Below are positions 35,640 to 44,170 of a DNA stretch of 64,000 nt, piece after piece. Under the pieces are notes generated by a model that was given only the letters and a program-made list of their open reading frames with translations, was not told the DNA's origin and made no database searches. Source of the DNA: SVTX01 sp045588675. GTDB lineage: Bacteria > Bacillota > Clostridia > Oscillospirales > CAG-272. Where the stretch lies: assembly GCA_045588675.1 (NCBI GenBank), contig JAZNER010000019.1, positions 1 to 64,000 on the forward strand. Reading direction: 5' to 3'. Each line of letters starts with the position of its first letter. The first letter of the stretch is position 1. Both the position numbers and the translations under genes were made by a program.

Positions 35640-35776
35640 AAAAATCCTTTCTTGCTTTGAAGCAGGTTTTCAAATATATCAAAAACTCACATATAATGCA
35701 AACCTAAATTTAACGTTGCTTTCTTAGCAGTTAAAGAACTGCCTTTTACTGCCAAAAAATCAACATTATTCATTTT

Positions 35777-35805
35777 ATTATACACTATTATAACCCGATT
35801 GTCAA
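35777..35805 (-). promoter_or_regulatory. Promoter of fakB-fakA
   Basis: Perfect TTGACA and TATAAT boxes spaced by 17 bases on the minus strand, implying a 5' leader of roughly 130 bases. Confidence 0.7.
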
Positions 35806-35913
35806 TGGTTTTTGCCCATTTTTTCTCTTTCTTACTTATTTTTAACTAAATATTTATAATTTAGTAATTTATATAGCAGCATCCAAATAAACGAACTCTT
35901 TACGCTCTTCGCC

Positions 35914-35942
35914 TTGACAAAGCCCTCTGTTTGTGCTAAAAT
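35914..35942 (+). promoter_or_regulatory. Promoter of topB
   Basis: TTGACA and TAAAAT spaced by 17 bases, about 38 bases upstream of the topB start codon. Confidence 0.65.
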
Positions 35943-35979
35943 ATTGATTGAAAATACAAATAATTATTCGGGGGAGATA

Positions 35980-38142
35980 ATGACAGTCATTATCGCAGAA
36001 AAGCCAAGCCTTGCGAGAAATATCGTTGCAGGTATAGAACAGATGTCGGGCGCAAGACTTCAAAAGAAAAGCTCATATTTTGAGGGTGGTGGATACCTTG
36101 TTACCTGGGCATTCGGTCACCTTTTTTCGCTATGCGATATTGAGGATTACACGGGTGGAGAGAGCGGTGCTAAATGGACGCTTGACACTCTTCCCTGCTT
36201 TCCCGAAAAATTCAAGTTTAAGCTCCGCGTGGGTGCTGACAAAAAAGTTGACGCGGGTACTCAGCGCCAGTTTGAAACAATCAAATACCTTTGCTTGAGA
36301 AATGATGTTGACACTATTGTAAACGCCGGCGACTCTGACCGTGAGGGTGAGATTATAATCCGCCTTTGCGTTATGAACACGGGTGCGCTTGATAACCCGC
36401 AAAAGAGTTTTATGAGGCTTTGGTTGCCCGACCAGACACCCGAAACTGTTGGCAAGGCGTTGAGAGAAATGAAGAGCGAGGACGAGTACGACAGCCTTGC
36501 AAACGAAGGCTTTGCAAGAACCTATATTGATTGGCTTTACGGCGTCAATCTCACAAGATATGCCACACTCAAAACAGGTATGCTTTTGCGCGTTGGACGC
36601 GTAATAGTTCCGATTGTACGCGCGATTTACGAGAGAGATTTAGCCATTCGCAATTTCACTCCCGATGTATATTTTGCGCTTATTTCAAAGGAGCTGACCG
36701 CCGGCGAGGAAATTGAGCTTGTAAGCCGAGAAAAATTTGACAAGGATAAAAAGAACCTTGCCGATGCCTTATGTGCAAAGTACAACTCAAGCGAGGCACG
36801 CGTTTTATCCAAAAAAACAAAAAAGGAAACGATAAACCCTGGCAAGCTTTTCTCACTTTCAAAGCTTCAAAATCTCCTCAGTAAAAAATACAAAATGTCA
36901 ATGACCGACAGCCTTGATATTGTTCAAAGGCTTTATGAAAAAGGATATTTAACCTATCCCAGAACCGACTCTGAGTATCTTTCAACAAACGAAAAGGATA
37001 AAATCAGGCAAATTATCGAGAACATCAAAAAAATCGGTTATCCTGTGACCTTCAAGGATAAAAAAACGATTTTTGATGACTCAAAAATAGAGAGCCATTC
37101 AGCGCTTACCCCTACATATAAAATTCCAAAAAAGGAACAGCTGACTGACCGTGAAATGCAGGTTTACCAAACTGTTTTCCGTCGTTTCGTTTCGGTTTTC
37201 TGTTCTGAGGAATGTCTTGCTCAAAAAACCGAAATCGTCATTGATGTCGGTGGCTACGAGCAATTCACTCTTAAGGGAATCACTATATTGCAAAAGGGCT
37301 TTATGCGCTTTGACGACTCCGAGAAAAAGGATAAGTTTCTCCCGCCTCTTGAAAAAGGCGACATAGTAAATATAAACTTCTCACCTGTTGAGAAGCAAAC
37401 CTCTCCACCAAAGCACTACACGGTAGAAACGCTTAACAATTACCTCAAAAACCCCTTTCGCGAGGACAAGGCAGCACTTGTCAAAAAGGCTCAGGAAAAA
37501 TCTAATTCTGAAAATGAAATTGACGAAGAAGAGAACGACGAAGAGGATTACAAGGCAATTTTTGAGGGTCTTGAACTCGGAACTGAGGCAACCCGTACAG
37601 GCATAATTGACAGGGCAAGGCAATCAGGCTATATCGACCTCAAAAAAGATGTTTACACCATTCTGCCGGGCGGTGAATATCTCATTGAACAGCTTACTCA
37701 AATGCGAATTTCAATGGATAAATACAAAACGAGCATTATGGGACAAGCACTCAAAAAGGTATATCGCGGCAGTATGACGGTTGATGAGAGCGTAAAGCTC
37801 GCGTGTGATGAAATCTCAGAGGTGTTTAACAACAAGGTGGATAGCGCCGAGCTTGATACCGACACAGGCTTTTACGGCGACTATGTAGGAAAATGCCCAA
37901 TATGCCAAAAGGATGTAGTCAAGGGCAGATACGGATACGGCTGTACAGGATATAAGGATGGTTGCAAATTCCGACTGAGCAGCTTTATTTGCAAGCGTGT
38001 AATATCAATTTCAAACGCTCGCCTTTTGCTTGAAAACGGTAAGACCGCCGAGATACAGGGCTTTATCTCAAAGACAGGAAAGCCTTTCAGCGCAAAGCTG
38101 AAGCTCGACGGTGACAAGGTTGTTTTTGACTTTGATAAATAA
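35980..38142 (+). CDS. topB: DNA topoisomerase III
   Basis: A 720-residue type IA topoisomerase. The Toprim domain opens the protein (MTVIIAEKPSLAR, then DSDREGEI near residue 115), and the catalytic tyrosine lies in YPRTDSEYLS near residue 325. An acidic insertion (EIDEEENDEEDYK near 515) precedes the last third, and a C-terminal zinc ribbon (CPICQKD...GCTGYKDGC) ends near residue 665. The ATG at 35980 is preceded by GGGGGAGATA; a longer frame begins inside the promoter. It decatenates single-stranded or precatenane DNA; chromosomal or mobile-element TopB cannot be told apart here, but neighbours are housekeeping. Confidence 0.93.
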   Translation: MTVIIAEKPSLARNIVAGIEQMSGARLQKKSSYFEGGGYLVTWAFGHLFSLCDIEDYTGGESGAKWTLDTLPCFPEKFKFKLRVGADKKVDAGTQRQFETIKYLCLRNDVDTIVNAGDSDREGEIIIRLCVMNTGALDNPQKSFMRLWLPDQTPETVGKALREMKSEDEYDSLANEGFARTYIDWLYGVNLTRYATLKTGMLLRVGRVIVPIVRAIYERDLAIRNFTPDVYFALISKELTAGEEIELVSREKFDKDKKNLADALCAKYNSSEARVLSKKTKKETINPGKLFSLSKLQNLLSKKYKMSMTDSLDIVQRLYEKGYLTYPRTDSEYLSTNEKDKIRQIIENIKKIGYPVTFKDKKTIFDDSKIESHSALTPTYKIPKKEQLTDREMQVYQTVFRRFVSVFCSEECLAQKTEIVIDVGGYEQFTLKGITILQKGFMRFDDSEKKDKFLPPLEKGDIVNINFSPVEKQTSPPKHYTVETLNNYLKNPFREDKAALVKKAQEKSNSENEIDEEENDEEDYKAIFEGLELGTEATRTGIIDRARQSGYIDLKKDVYTILPGGEYLIEQLTQMRISMDKYKTSIMGQALKKVYRGSMTVDESVKLACDEISEVFNNKVDSAELDTDTGFYGDYVGKCPICQKDVVKGRYGYGCTGYKDGCKFRLSSFICKRVISISNARLLLENGKTAEIQGFISKTGKPFSAKLKLDGDKVVFDFDK

Positions 38143-38177
38143 AAAAACAAGGTGATTTTAAAATCACCTTATTTTTT
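38142..38177. terminator. Bidirectional terminator between topB and the DUF3737 gene
   Basis: AAGGTGATTTT pairs with AAAATCACCTT; A- and T-runs flank the hairpin on both sides, between convergent genes. Confidence 0.88.
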
Positions 38178-39010
38178 TATTGGATTTTACAGGTAGAGCT
38201 TGCTTTATGCTTTTCATCCCAGATAATTTCGCCGATTTTGTCTGCTTTTATGTAACCCGAATTTGGATTTTTTACACTTATGATTTCGCCCTTAACAGTT
38301 GCCTCGACCTCACTGTTTTCAAATGACAGGTCGGTGTCAACCATCTCGCAGTTTTCAAGAATCAAGCCCTTACAATAGCAGAGCGGCTGAGTGCCGACTA
38401 TCTTACAGTTAACAAGCTTCAAATTCTCTGAATACCAGCCAAGATATTCTCCTTGAACAAGAGAATCATATACAGCTACATTTTTTGCGTGCCAGAAAGC
38501 GTCCTTTGTTTTAAGCTCGGCATTTCTGATAACCATATTTTCGACATACTGGAAGGAATACTTCCCTGTCATCTTGAAATTATTGATATTCACATCACGG
38601 CATTCGAAAAACGCGTACTCAGAATTCAGAATACAGTTATCAATATCTATTTTGCGACATCTCCAGCCAAATTCGGCAGAATCAATATCACATCCGATAA
38701 GCTTTATTCTGTCACATTCACGCAGAGCCTTGATTCCGTGAAGCCTTGAGTTGCTGATAGCAATATTCATATCATACCAAAGCGCCGCACGGCAGGTTTC
38801 ACTCATAGAACAATTGTCAATAGAGGCATTGTCAACATGCCAGAAGGGATAGCGAAGATAGAAGCTACAATCCTTCACCTTGATATTGCGGCATTCCTTG
38901 AGCGCAGACTCGCCGTCTGCTTCACCCGCAAATATACAATTAATAACCTCAGCGTCCTCAATATCATAAAGGGCACGCTCCTCGTCATATTGTTTGTCTT
39001 TAAAAATCAT
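38177..39010 (-). CDS. DUF3737 family protein, predicted parallel beta-helix
   Basis: A 277-residue protein built of roughly 20-residue repeats with the pattern of a hydrophobic strand, a small polar turn and a Cys/Asn-rich position (for example VINCIFAGEADGE, VKDCSFYLRYPFW, IDNCSMSE, IDNCILNSEYAFF). This is typical of right-handed beta-helix proteins and matches DUF3737. No signal peptide is visible, so it is probably cytosolic. It lies 16 bases downstream of recR and may be read with it. Function unknown. Confidence 0.82.
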   Translation of the reverse strand: MIFKDKQYDEERALYDIEDAEVINCIFAGEADGESALKECRNIKVKDCSFYLRYPFWHVDNASIDNCSMSETCRAALWYDMNIAISNSRLHGIKALRECDRIKLIGCDIDSAEFGWRCRKIDIDNCILNSEYAFFECRDVNINNFKMTGKYSFQYVENMVIRNAELKTKDAFWHAKNVAVYDSLVQGEYLGWYSENLKLVNCKIVGTQPLCYCKGLILENCEMVDTDLSFENSEVEATVKGEIISVKNPNSGYIKADKIGEIIWDEKHKASSTCKIQ

Positions 39011-39026
39011 TTTCAGTCCTTAGCCT

Positions 39027-39626
39027 TTATATTTCCTGTCTTCCCTCAAACGCGCGGAAGAGTGTTACTTCATCGGTGTATTCAATATCCGAGCCTACCG
39101 ATATTCCGTATGCAAGTCGCGTGACCTTGACTCCAAGAGGTGTCAGCAGCTTTGAAAGATACATAGCGGTCGCATTACCCTCAACCGTTGGGTTGATTGC
39201 CACGATAACCTCATCTATACCGTCGCTGTCAATTCTTGCAAGCAGCTCGCGGATTTTAAGCTTATCGGGGGTAATTCCGTTCATTGGAGATATTATTCCG
39301 TGCAAAACATGGTATCCGCCCTTGTATTCCTTTACCTTTTCAATAGAAAGAACAACTCTTGGGTCTGAAACTACGCAGACAGTTTTTCTTGAGCGAAGCG
39401 GGTCTGCGCAAATCTGGCATAATTCTCGGTCTGTAATATTCTGACACACGGGACACAGGTGAATTTTCTGCTTGGCATCAAGTATAGCCTTTGCAAACTC
39501 CTCGGCGTCCTCAAACGGCATATCAATCACCGAAAACGCCATTTTCATAGCACTTTTCTTTCCCACGCCACCAAGTCTTCCGAATTGCTCGGCAAGTCTT
39601 TGAAGCGACTCAATATATTCAGCCAT
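39027..39626 (-). CDS. recR: Recombination protein RecR
   Basis: A 199-residue RecR: N-terminal helix-hairpin-helix (RLGGVGKKSAMKMAF, residues 16-30), a C4 zinc finger (CPVCQNITDRELCQIC, residues 58-73) and a Toprim domain (VCVVSDPR near 83). It forms a DNA clamp and works with RecO in RecA loading. Its start lies two bases from the stop of the ybaB gene, giving a compact SRP-dnaX-ybaB-recR unit. Confidence 0.95.
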   Translation of the reverse strand: MAEYIESLQRLAEQFGRLGGVGKKSAMKMAFSVIDMPFEDAEEFAKAILDAKQKIHLCPVCQNITDRELCQICADPLRSRKTVCVVSDPRVVLSIEKVKEYKGGYHVLHGIISPMNGITPDKLKIRELLARIDSDGIDEVIVAINPTVEGNATAMYLSKLLTPLGVKVTRLAYGISVGSDIEYTDEVTLFRAFEGRQEI

Positions 39627-39627
39627 A

Positions 39628-39975
39628 TCAGAACATTGAGGGCATATTCATGCCCTTTGTAATCTTGTCCATTTCCTCGCTGTTAGTTGACTCGACTCTC
39701 TTTATTGCCTCGTTAACTGCGGCAACCAAAATATCAGAAAGCGTTTCAACATCATCAGGGTCAACTATCTCGGGCTCTATATCAATAGAAAGAATCTCCT
39801 TCTGTCCGTTTATTTTTACAGACACGACGCCGCCGCCCGCCTTTACTTCGTATTCACGGGAATTTAATTCTTCCTGCAAAGCCGCCATATCCTCTTGCAT
39901 TTTTTGCGCTTGACGGAGCATTGCCTGCATATTCTGCGGGCCGCCGCCCATTCCCTTCGGTACATTTGCTCTCAT
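39628..39975 (-). CDS. ybaB: YbaB/EbfC nucleoid-associated protein
   Basis: A 115-residue DNA-binding dimer: Gly/Met-rich start, a long helix (residues 14-42, MLRQAQKMQEDMAALQEEL) and a small beta domain with VVSVKINGQKEILSI near 52. Its place between dnaX and recR is the classic one. An AAGGAG ribosome site precedes the ATG. Confidence 0.93.
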   Translation of the reverse strand: MRANVPKGMGGGPQNMQAMLRQAQKMQEDMAALQEELNSREYEVKAGGGVVSVKINGQKEILSIDIEPEIVDPDDVETLSDILVAAVNEAIKRVESTNSEEMDKITKGMNMPSMF

Positions 39976-40005
39976 TTTTATATTCTCCTTAATTTTTATT
40001 TAAAT

Positions 40006-41637
40006 TCAGTTATCCTCAGCAGCTTCAATGATTTTGTCAATAAGCTCGCCCGATTTTGTCTTTTTTTCGCATTCGCACAGCATATTGTCCTTTGTCAAGC
40101 TCCTGCCGACGACAGTCTGCATTATTTTAAGAAACAATTCCTCGCCGCCAAATCTTTTCATCTGGTCAATGTCGAACTCAGTTGCATATTTCAAAACAAA
40201 ATTGCCGTTTTCGTCTGTGTACCATTTTGCATTTTTCAAGAATGATGTCGTCATCTGATCAACGGTCATCATTTTTTCAAGTGCTTCCGCGCGACTTTTG
40301 AACGGTCTTAAAATCCTGACATTTCCGTCCGCCTTTTCGCCTGTTTTTTGTATTGGCGCACTTACCTTTGCGCCCGGCGCATCAGAACGGAAAAATTCGT
40401 CGTCGTCAATCACCTTTGGAGCAGTCTTTTTCGACTTGCTCTCTTTCTTTTCGGGCTTGCCCGACGGCACTGTAACAGCTGTCGCGGTTGGAACAAATTC
40501 GGCATTTTCAAGCGCGGAAAGTCTTGACAAAATCGCCTCGTTTGACGTTGTAAGTCTTTCGTCGCACATACGCACGAGCGTCAGTTCAGCTAAAATTCTT
40601 TTAACGGCATTTGCCTTCTGCATAGCAAAAAGCGCGTCCTCAAGCATTCCGCAATGATAAGAAAGTCGTTCTATTGTAAATGCTTTGGCAAGACTATTAA
40701 GGCTCTCCGCCTCACTATCGGTCAGGTCAAGATAATCCCCTGCATTTTTTGAAGTTTTAATAACAAGCAAATCGCGGTACACCGAAATCAGATCCTGCCA
40801 AAAAACCGAAATATCTCTTGACGAGCGAACTACATCATCAACAGAGGCAAAAATCACATCATAATCTCTCTCGGCTATTGCCCGAACAACCTCGCAAATC
40901 TTTTCTCTTCCGCTTGAACCGACAACTCGGTTTACAAGCTCACTGTCAATTTTCTGCCTGTTACCCGCGCACAGATCAAGCAGGCTGATTGCATCTCGCA
41001 TACCGCCCTGTGCCGATTTCGCAAGCAAAAGCGCGGCGCTCTCGTCAATTTCGATATTTTCATTTTTCGCGATATACAAAAGGTGGTTTTTAAGCACCTC
41101 AGTTGAGATTCTTCTGAAATCAAATCTCTGACAACGAGAGATAATTGTTGCGGGCAGCTTTTGAAGCTCTGTTGTAGCCAAAATGAAAACCACGTGCTGA
41201 GGGGGCTCTTCGAGTGTTTTCAGCAAAGCGTTGAACGCACTCGTAGAGAGCATATGGACCTCATCGATTATATAAACTCTGTATTTCAAGCTTGACGGCG
41301 AATACACGACCTCGTCGCGTATATCTCGAATATTGTCAACTCCGTTGTTTGACGCTGCGTCCATTTCAAGAATGTCTGTCGCGCTTCCGTTGTCAATAGA
41401 AAGACACGCGGCACATTCTCCGCAAGGATTTCCGTCAACTGAATTTAAGCAGTTTAACGCCTTTGAAAGTATTTTAGCGCAAGAGGTTTTTCCCGTTCCG
41501 CGAGAGCCGCAGAAAAGGTAAGCATGAGAAAATTTGGAATTTGCCACCTCATACTTCAAAATTGATGTTATATGCTCCTGACCGCAAACCTCGTCAAAAT
41601 TACGCGGACGCCACTTTCTATACAAAGCCTGATGCAT
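40006..41637 (-). CDS. dnaX: DNA polymerase III subunits gamma/tau
   Basis: A 543-residue clamp-loader ATPase. Walker A GSRGTGKTSCAK near residue 46, a zinc module with four cysteines (CLNS...CGECAAC, residues 62-80), Walker B DEVHML near 127, and the sensor SRC box near 170. A low-complexity, charged linker (about 395-445) precedes the tau-like C-terminal domain. The ATG at 41637 has GGAGGGAG upstream; the longer open frame reads into the SRP RNA region. No obvious A-run slippage site was seen, so a shorter gamma form is not predicted. Confidence 0.94.
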   Translation of the reverse strand: MHQALYRKWRPRNFDEVCGQEHITSILKYEVANSKFSHAYLFCGSRGTGKTSCAKILSKALNCLNSVDGNPCGECAACLSIDNGSATDILEMDAASNNGVDNIRDIRDEVVYSPSSLKYRVYIIDEVHMLSTSAFNALLKTLEEPPQHVVFILATTELQKLPATIISRCQRFDFRRISTEVLKNHLLYIAKNENIEIDESAALLLAKSAQGGMRDAISLLDLCAGNRQKIDSELVNRVVGSSGREKICEVVRAIAERDYDVIFASVDDVVRSSRDISVFWQDLISVYRDLLVIKTSKNAGDYLDLTDSEAESLNSLAKAFTIERLSYHCGMLEDALFAMQKANAVKRILAELTLVRMCDERLTTSNEAILSRLSALENAEFVPTATAVTVPSGKPEKKESKSKKTAPKVIDDDEFFRSDAPGAKVSAPIQKTGEKADGNVRILRPFKSRAEALEKMMTVDQMTTSFLKNAKWYTDENGNFVLKYATEFDIDQMKRFGGEELFLKIMQTVVGRSLTKDNMLCECEKKTKSGELIDKIIEAAEDN

Positions 41638-41704
41638 AAAACTCCCTCCGTCACATAAAATCTCCAAATCATAATTACAAAACAAAACACAGTCGGTGTT
41701 GCAA

Positions 41705-41985
41705 AACAAGACCATACACCGCTAAATCGAGCTTTACCTCCACGCGATTTTCATACCGTTTGCTCAAGGCAGGCTAACTCGCGGCACATCGGGTTCACCG
41801 CTTAATGCTGCTTGGTTCCCCATCTGACATGGTTCACAGCTCCCAATTGCGCAAGACCCGCCTATCAACACAAACGATAGGACTCAACTCGTAAAGGCGC
41901 AGCCCTCAAAAGCGGACTCCACCCCTGCTGTAGCGGATTTCAGGTACAGGGCTCCGCTAAATCCCCGGCTGGTATGGCCTTGTTT
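41705..41985 (-). ncRNA. ffs: Signal recognition particle RNA, long Gram-positive type
   Basis: A roughly 280-nt SRP RNA with Alu and S domains. The 5' part contains the Alu-domain sequence GCCGGGG...CCCTGTACCTG...ATCCGCT, closely like Bacillus scRNA. The S domain has the invariant Ffh-binding helix 8: GTCAG, GGAA tetraloop, AGCAGC. The 5' and 3' ends pair over 13 bases (AACAAGGCCATAC with GTATGGTCTTGTT, one wobble), which sets the approximate ends. It lies upstream of dnaX, as in Bacillus. Exact ends depend on processing. Confidence 0.93.
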
Positions 41986-42035
41986 CACAGCACCAGGCTG
42001 TGTCTTTATAATATTATATCTTTCAAGCAATATAT

Positions 42036-42064
42036 ATTATATCAGATTTTTTTCTTTTTTTCAA
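42036..42064 (-). promoter_or_regulatory. Promoter of the SRP RNA/dnaX unit
   Basis: TTGAAA and TATAAT with a 17-base spacer on the minus strand, about 50 bases upstream of the mature 5' end. A second TATAAT-like box at 42013-42018 lacks a partner. Confidence 0.6.
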
Positions 42065-42104
42065 TAGTTTTTGAAAAATTAACACTTTTTCTTTATTTAC
42101 AGAC

Positions 42105-42695
42105 TTAAAGCTCTGTCACAGTATCCTCTATCTTTCTTTTGGGAACGATATAATTCAAACCGTCGTCAAGTGAGTACTTAAATCCGTCAACGCTCTCGCC
42201 CTCAACAACTCGGCTCTCGTGAACAGGATAGCCAAAGCCTATAACACAGCTTATATCAAGCGAGCTGTCAATGTTCAGAAGCTCGCGAAGCCTCTCGCAA
42301 TTTACGCTTCCGAGAATACAGGAGCCAACTCCGTGAGAATATGCCGATAAAGTAAGATTGGACGCGGCAAGTCCTTCATCAAAAGCGGTATATTTGCTTT
42401 GCAGCTCCTTAACCGATAAGATTGCTACAAACATTGTCGGACGCTCACCGATTTTTGGTCTTCCAAGTCCGTTTGGCAACGCCCCGCCCCAGCTTGTTAT
42501 TTCAAAAATCGAATTTACAAGCTCGGGAGTACGGATATAAATATATTTAAGCGGCTGGCGGTTCATAGCAGACGATGACAGCTGTGCCGCTCTTTGCATA
42601 TCTTCTACTATTTCGTCGCCGATTTTTTTGCTTTCGTCAAACCGTCTGTAAGTCCTTCTGCCTTCAAGCAGCTTCATAAGCTCTTTACTCTTCAT
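42105..42695 (-). CDS. Nitroreductase family protein
   Basis: A 196-residue FMN-dependent nitroreductase-like protein. The N-terminal EGRRTYRRFDESKKI segment (residues 11-25) and SSSAMNRQPLKYIYI near residue 36 form the FMN-binding site; GLAASNLTLSAYSHGVGSCILGS near 122 forms the dimer/FMN core, and a VIGFGYPV near 165 ends the fold. Physiological substrate unknown. It is a single gene with a probable promoter at 42725-42753. Confidence 0.88.
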   Translation of the reverse strand: MKSKELMKLLEGRRTYRRFDESKKIGDEIVEDMQRAAQLSSSAMNRQPLKYIYIRTPELVNSIFEITSWGGALPNGLGRPKIGERPTMFVAILSVKELQSKYTAFDEGLAASNLTLSAYSHGVGSCILGSVNCERLRELLNIDSSLDISCVIGFGYPVHESRVVEGESVDGFKYSLDDGLNYIVPKRKIEDTVTEL

Positions 42696-42724
42696 ATCTT
42701 TCCCTCCTTTTATCTGCTAAAACA

Positions 42725-42753
42725 ATTATATCAAATAGCTAACCATTAGTCAA
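42725..42753 (-). promoter_or_regulatory. Probable promoter of the nitroreductase gene
   Basis: TTGACT and TATAAT spaced by 17 bases on the minus strand, 30 bases upstream of the start codon. Confidence 0.5.
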
Positions 42754-42810
42754 TAGACAAACAAAAAACTTTCGGCAGACGGTCTGAAAAATTAGCGGTA
42801 AAATGAAATT

Positions 42811-42836
42811 AGCCACCACGTTTTTTCGTGGTGGCT
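42811..42836. terminator. Hairpin, possible terminator
   Basis: AGCCACCACG and CGTGGTGGCT form a perfect ten-base stem with a T6 loop, followed by TTTT on the plus strand. No plus-strand gene ends nearby, so its purpose is unclear. Confidence 0.5.
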
Positions 42837-42855
42837 TTTGATATGCAGAAAGCAA

Positions 42856-42886
42856 AGAAAAGCCCCGCGCGAGGCGGGGCGAAAAA
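42856..42886 (-). terminator. Terminator after the 42968-44170 gene
   Basis: GCCCCGC pairs with GCGGGGC around a short loop, followed on the minus strand by TTTTCTTT, about 85 bases after the stop at 42968. Confidence 0.7.
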
Positions 42887-42967
42887 GTAAAGAGTTGCAA
42901 CATATTTCTTAATACCTATATATTTTAATGTGTTATTAAACGTTTACTCTTGTTAGTCAGTATCACT

Positions 42968-44170
42968 TTAAAATGGATTTTGTCCGGCATAATTCCATCC
43001 TGAAAGCACATATCTTTCTCCGTTTTTGGCAATAATCTCCCGTTTGATTACCTGATCTATAAACTCTGGACATTCTTCTTGTCTGTAGTACCATTGATTT
43101 CCTACACAGCATGGAATCATTCCATCTCCGCCTTTTATAGAATACTCACATAGATCATAAACGTATTTCTTATCGTTAACGGAAATCACGGTACGTATCG
43201 GTCCGATTCCATCGGCATAATAATTGGTTTCGATGATATCTCTAAAAATATTTTTCTCATGGCTCTCAACTCTTCGAATTGAAAAGACGTGACAAATATA
43301 TTCCTTCCCATCCGCTTGACAGATTACCTTTTCATCCGGATACCGAACAAGTTCTTTTTCCTCGAATAGATCTTTTGAAGTATCGACAGACATTGTTTCG
43401 TCAACAAGCTCTTTATCATATCCCGAAGAATCGAACGAAGTCAGTGTTTTATACGATTCCATATTTCCTTTCAGTATAACAACGTTGTAGCATATTGATT
43501 TTTCTTTCTTGCGAAATGCATAGTTGGAAAATATCGGTGACAAAAAAACACTTTCACCTTTTCGGAAAATCGTTTCGCCAAAAGCAGAATAACGATAATA
43601 CTCTTCATTTTTTTGATGCTCCATATGACAAAGCATTTCTCTCATCGCTAAGGCGCAGGCATATTCCTTTGGTGATGTTTCATCCAGAAATTCCAGTGCC
43701 TTTTCGCAGAATATCATTCGCTCTTTTACACGCCCATACACTCCCGCAAGATATATATATAACTCACCAACAGTCTGATTCATACCGCACGAAAGGAAAT
43801 ATTGGATACCGCCTTGAAAAAAATCCCATTTCTGCGAATGATCCTGATCAGTCGGATAGAATGGTATAGACAAATAGATGGTTTTAACAAGCCGCGCATC
43901 GCCGAGTGACTTTGCTTCGGACACCAACCGTGCAAGCACGTCAAAATAATCCTTCCGCATAGGACTAACAGCCGGTGAACTGCAGCGCAACAGAAGAACA
44001 AATTGATCGTATGTGATCGGCAAATCAGGATTTGCCATAATAAAATCGATTATTTCATCCTTTCTGCGCGCAAAATGATCGGGCTGCCACTCTTGAATAG
44101 CAGCTTGTATCATTTGGTCTAATTGTTCAGAACAGTAATTATCACTGCATTTTGTTGTATTTACATTCAT
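42968..44170 (-). CDS. Hypothetical protein, 400 residues
   Basis: I do not recognise this protein. It has no signal peptide or membrane helix. The N-terminal half (to about 190) is helical and resembles helical-repeat scaffolds (a run of paired amphipathic helices rich in Tyr, Leu and Cys). The C-terminal half (about 200-400) is beta-rich, with lines such as KVICQADGKEYICHVFSIRR and a run of short strands near the end. The start at 44170 is the only ATG with nearby GGAG sites. It is bounded by terminators downstream and by a repeat element upstream, so it stands alone. Composition and codon choice look somewhat different from its housekeeping neighbours, which hints at later acquisition. Confidence 0.6.
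   Translation of the reverse strand: MNVNTTKCSDNYCSEQLDQMIQAAIQEWQPDHFARRKDEIIDFIMANPDLPITYDQFVLLLRCSSPAVSPMRKDYFDVLARLVSEAKSLGDARLVKTIYLSIPFYPTDQDHSQKWDFFQGGIQYFLSCGMNQTVGELYIYLAGVYGRVKERMIFCEKALEFLDETSPKEYACALAMREMLCHMEHQKNEEYYRYSAFGETIFRKGESVFLSPIFSNYAFRKKEKSICYNVVILKGNMESYKTLTSFDSSGYDKELVDETMSVDTSKDLFEEKELVRYPDEKVICQADGKEYICHVFSIRRVESHEKNIFRDIIETNYYADGIGPIRTVISVNDKKYVYDLCEYSIKGGDGMIPCCVGNQWYYRQEECPEFIDQVIKREIIAKNGERYVLSGWNYAGQNPF

Larger units (their letters stand above)
35640..35979. other. 340-bp divergent intergenic region (fakB/topB)
   Basis: Holds the fakB promoter (35777-35805), a leader of about 130 bases before fakB with a small CAGTT/AACTG hairpin (about 35726-35748), and the topB promoter (35914-35942). 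The middle (35810-35880) is AT-rich with no feature I can name. Confidence 0.7.

Noticed and set aside
42811..42886. A small RNA gene formed by the two adjacent hairpins
   Set aside because: No promoter was found upstream on either strand; the hairpins are explained more simply as terminators.
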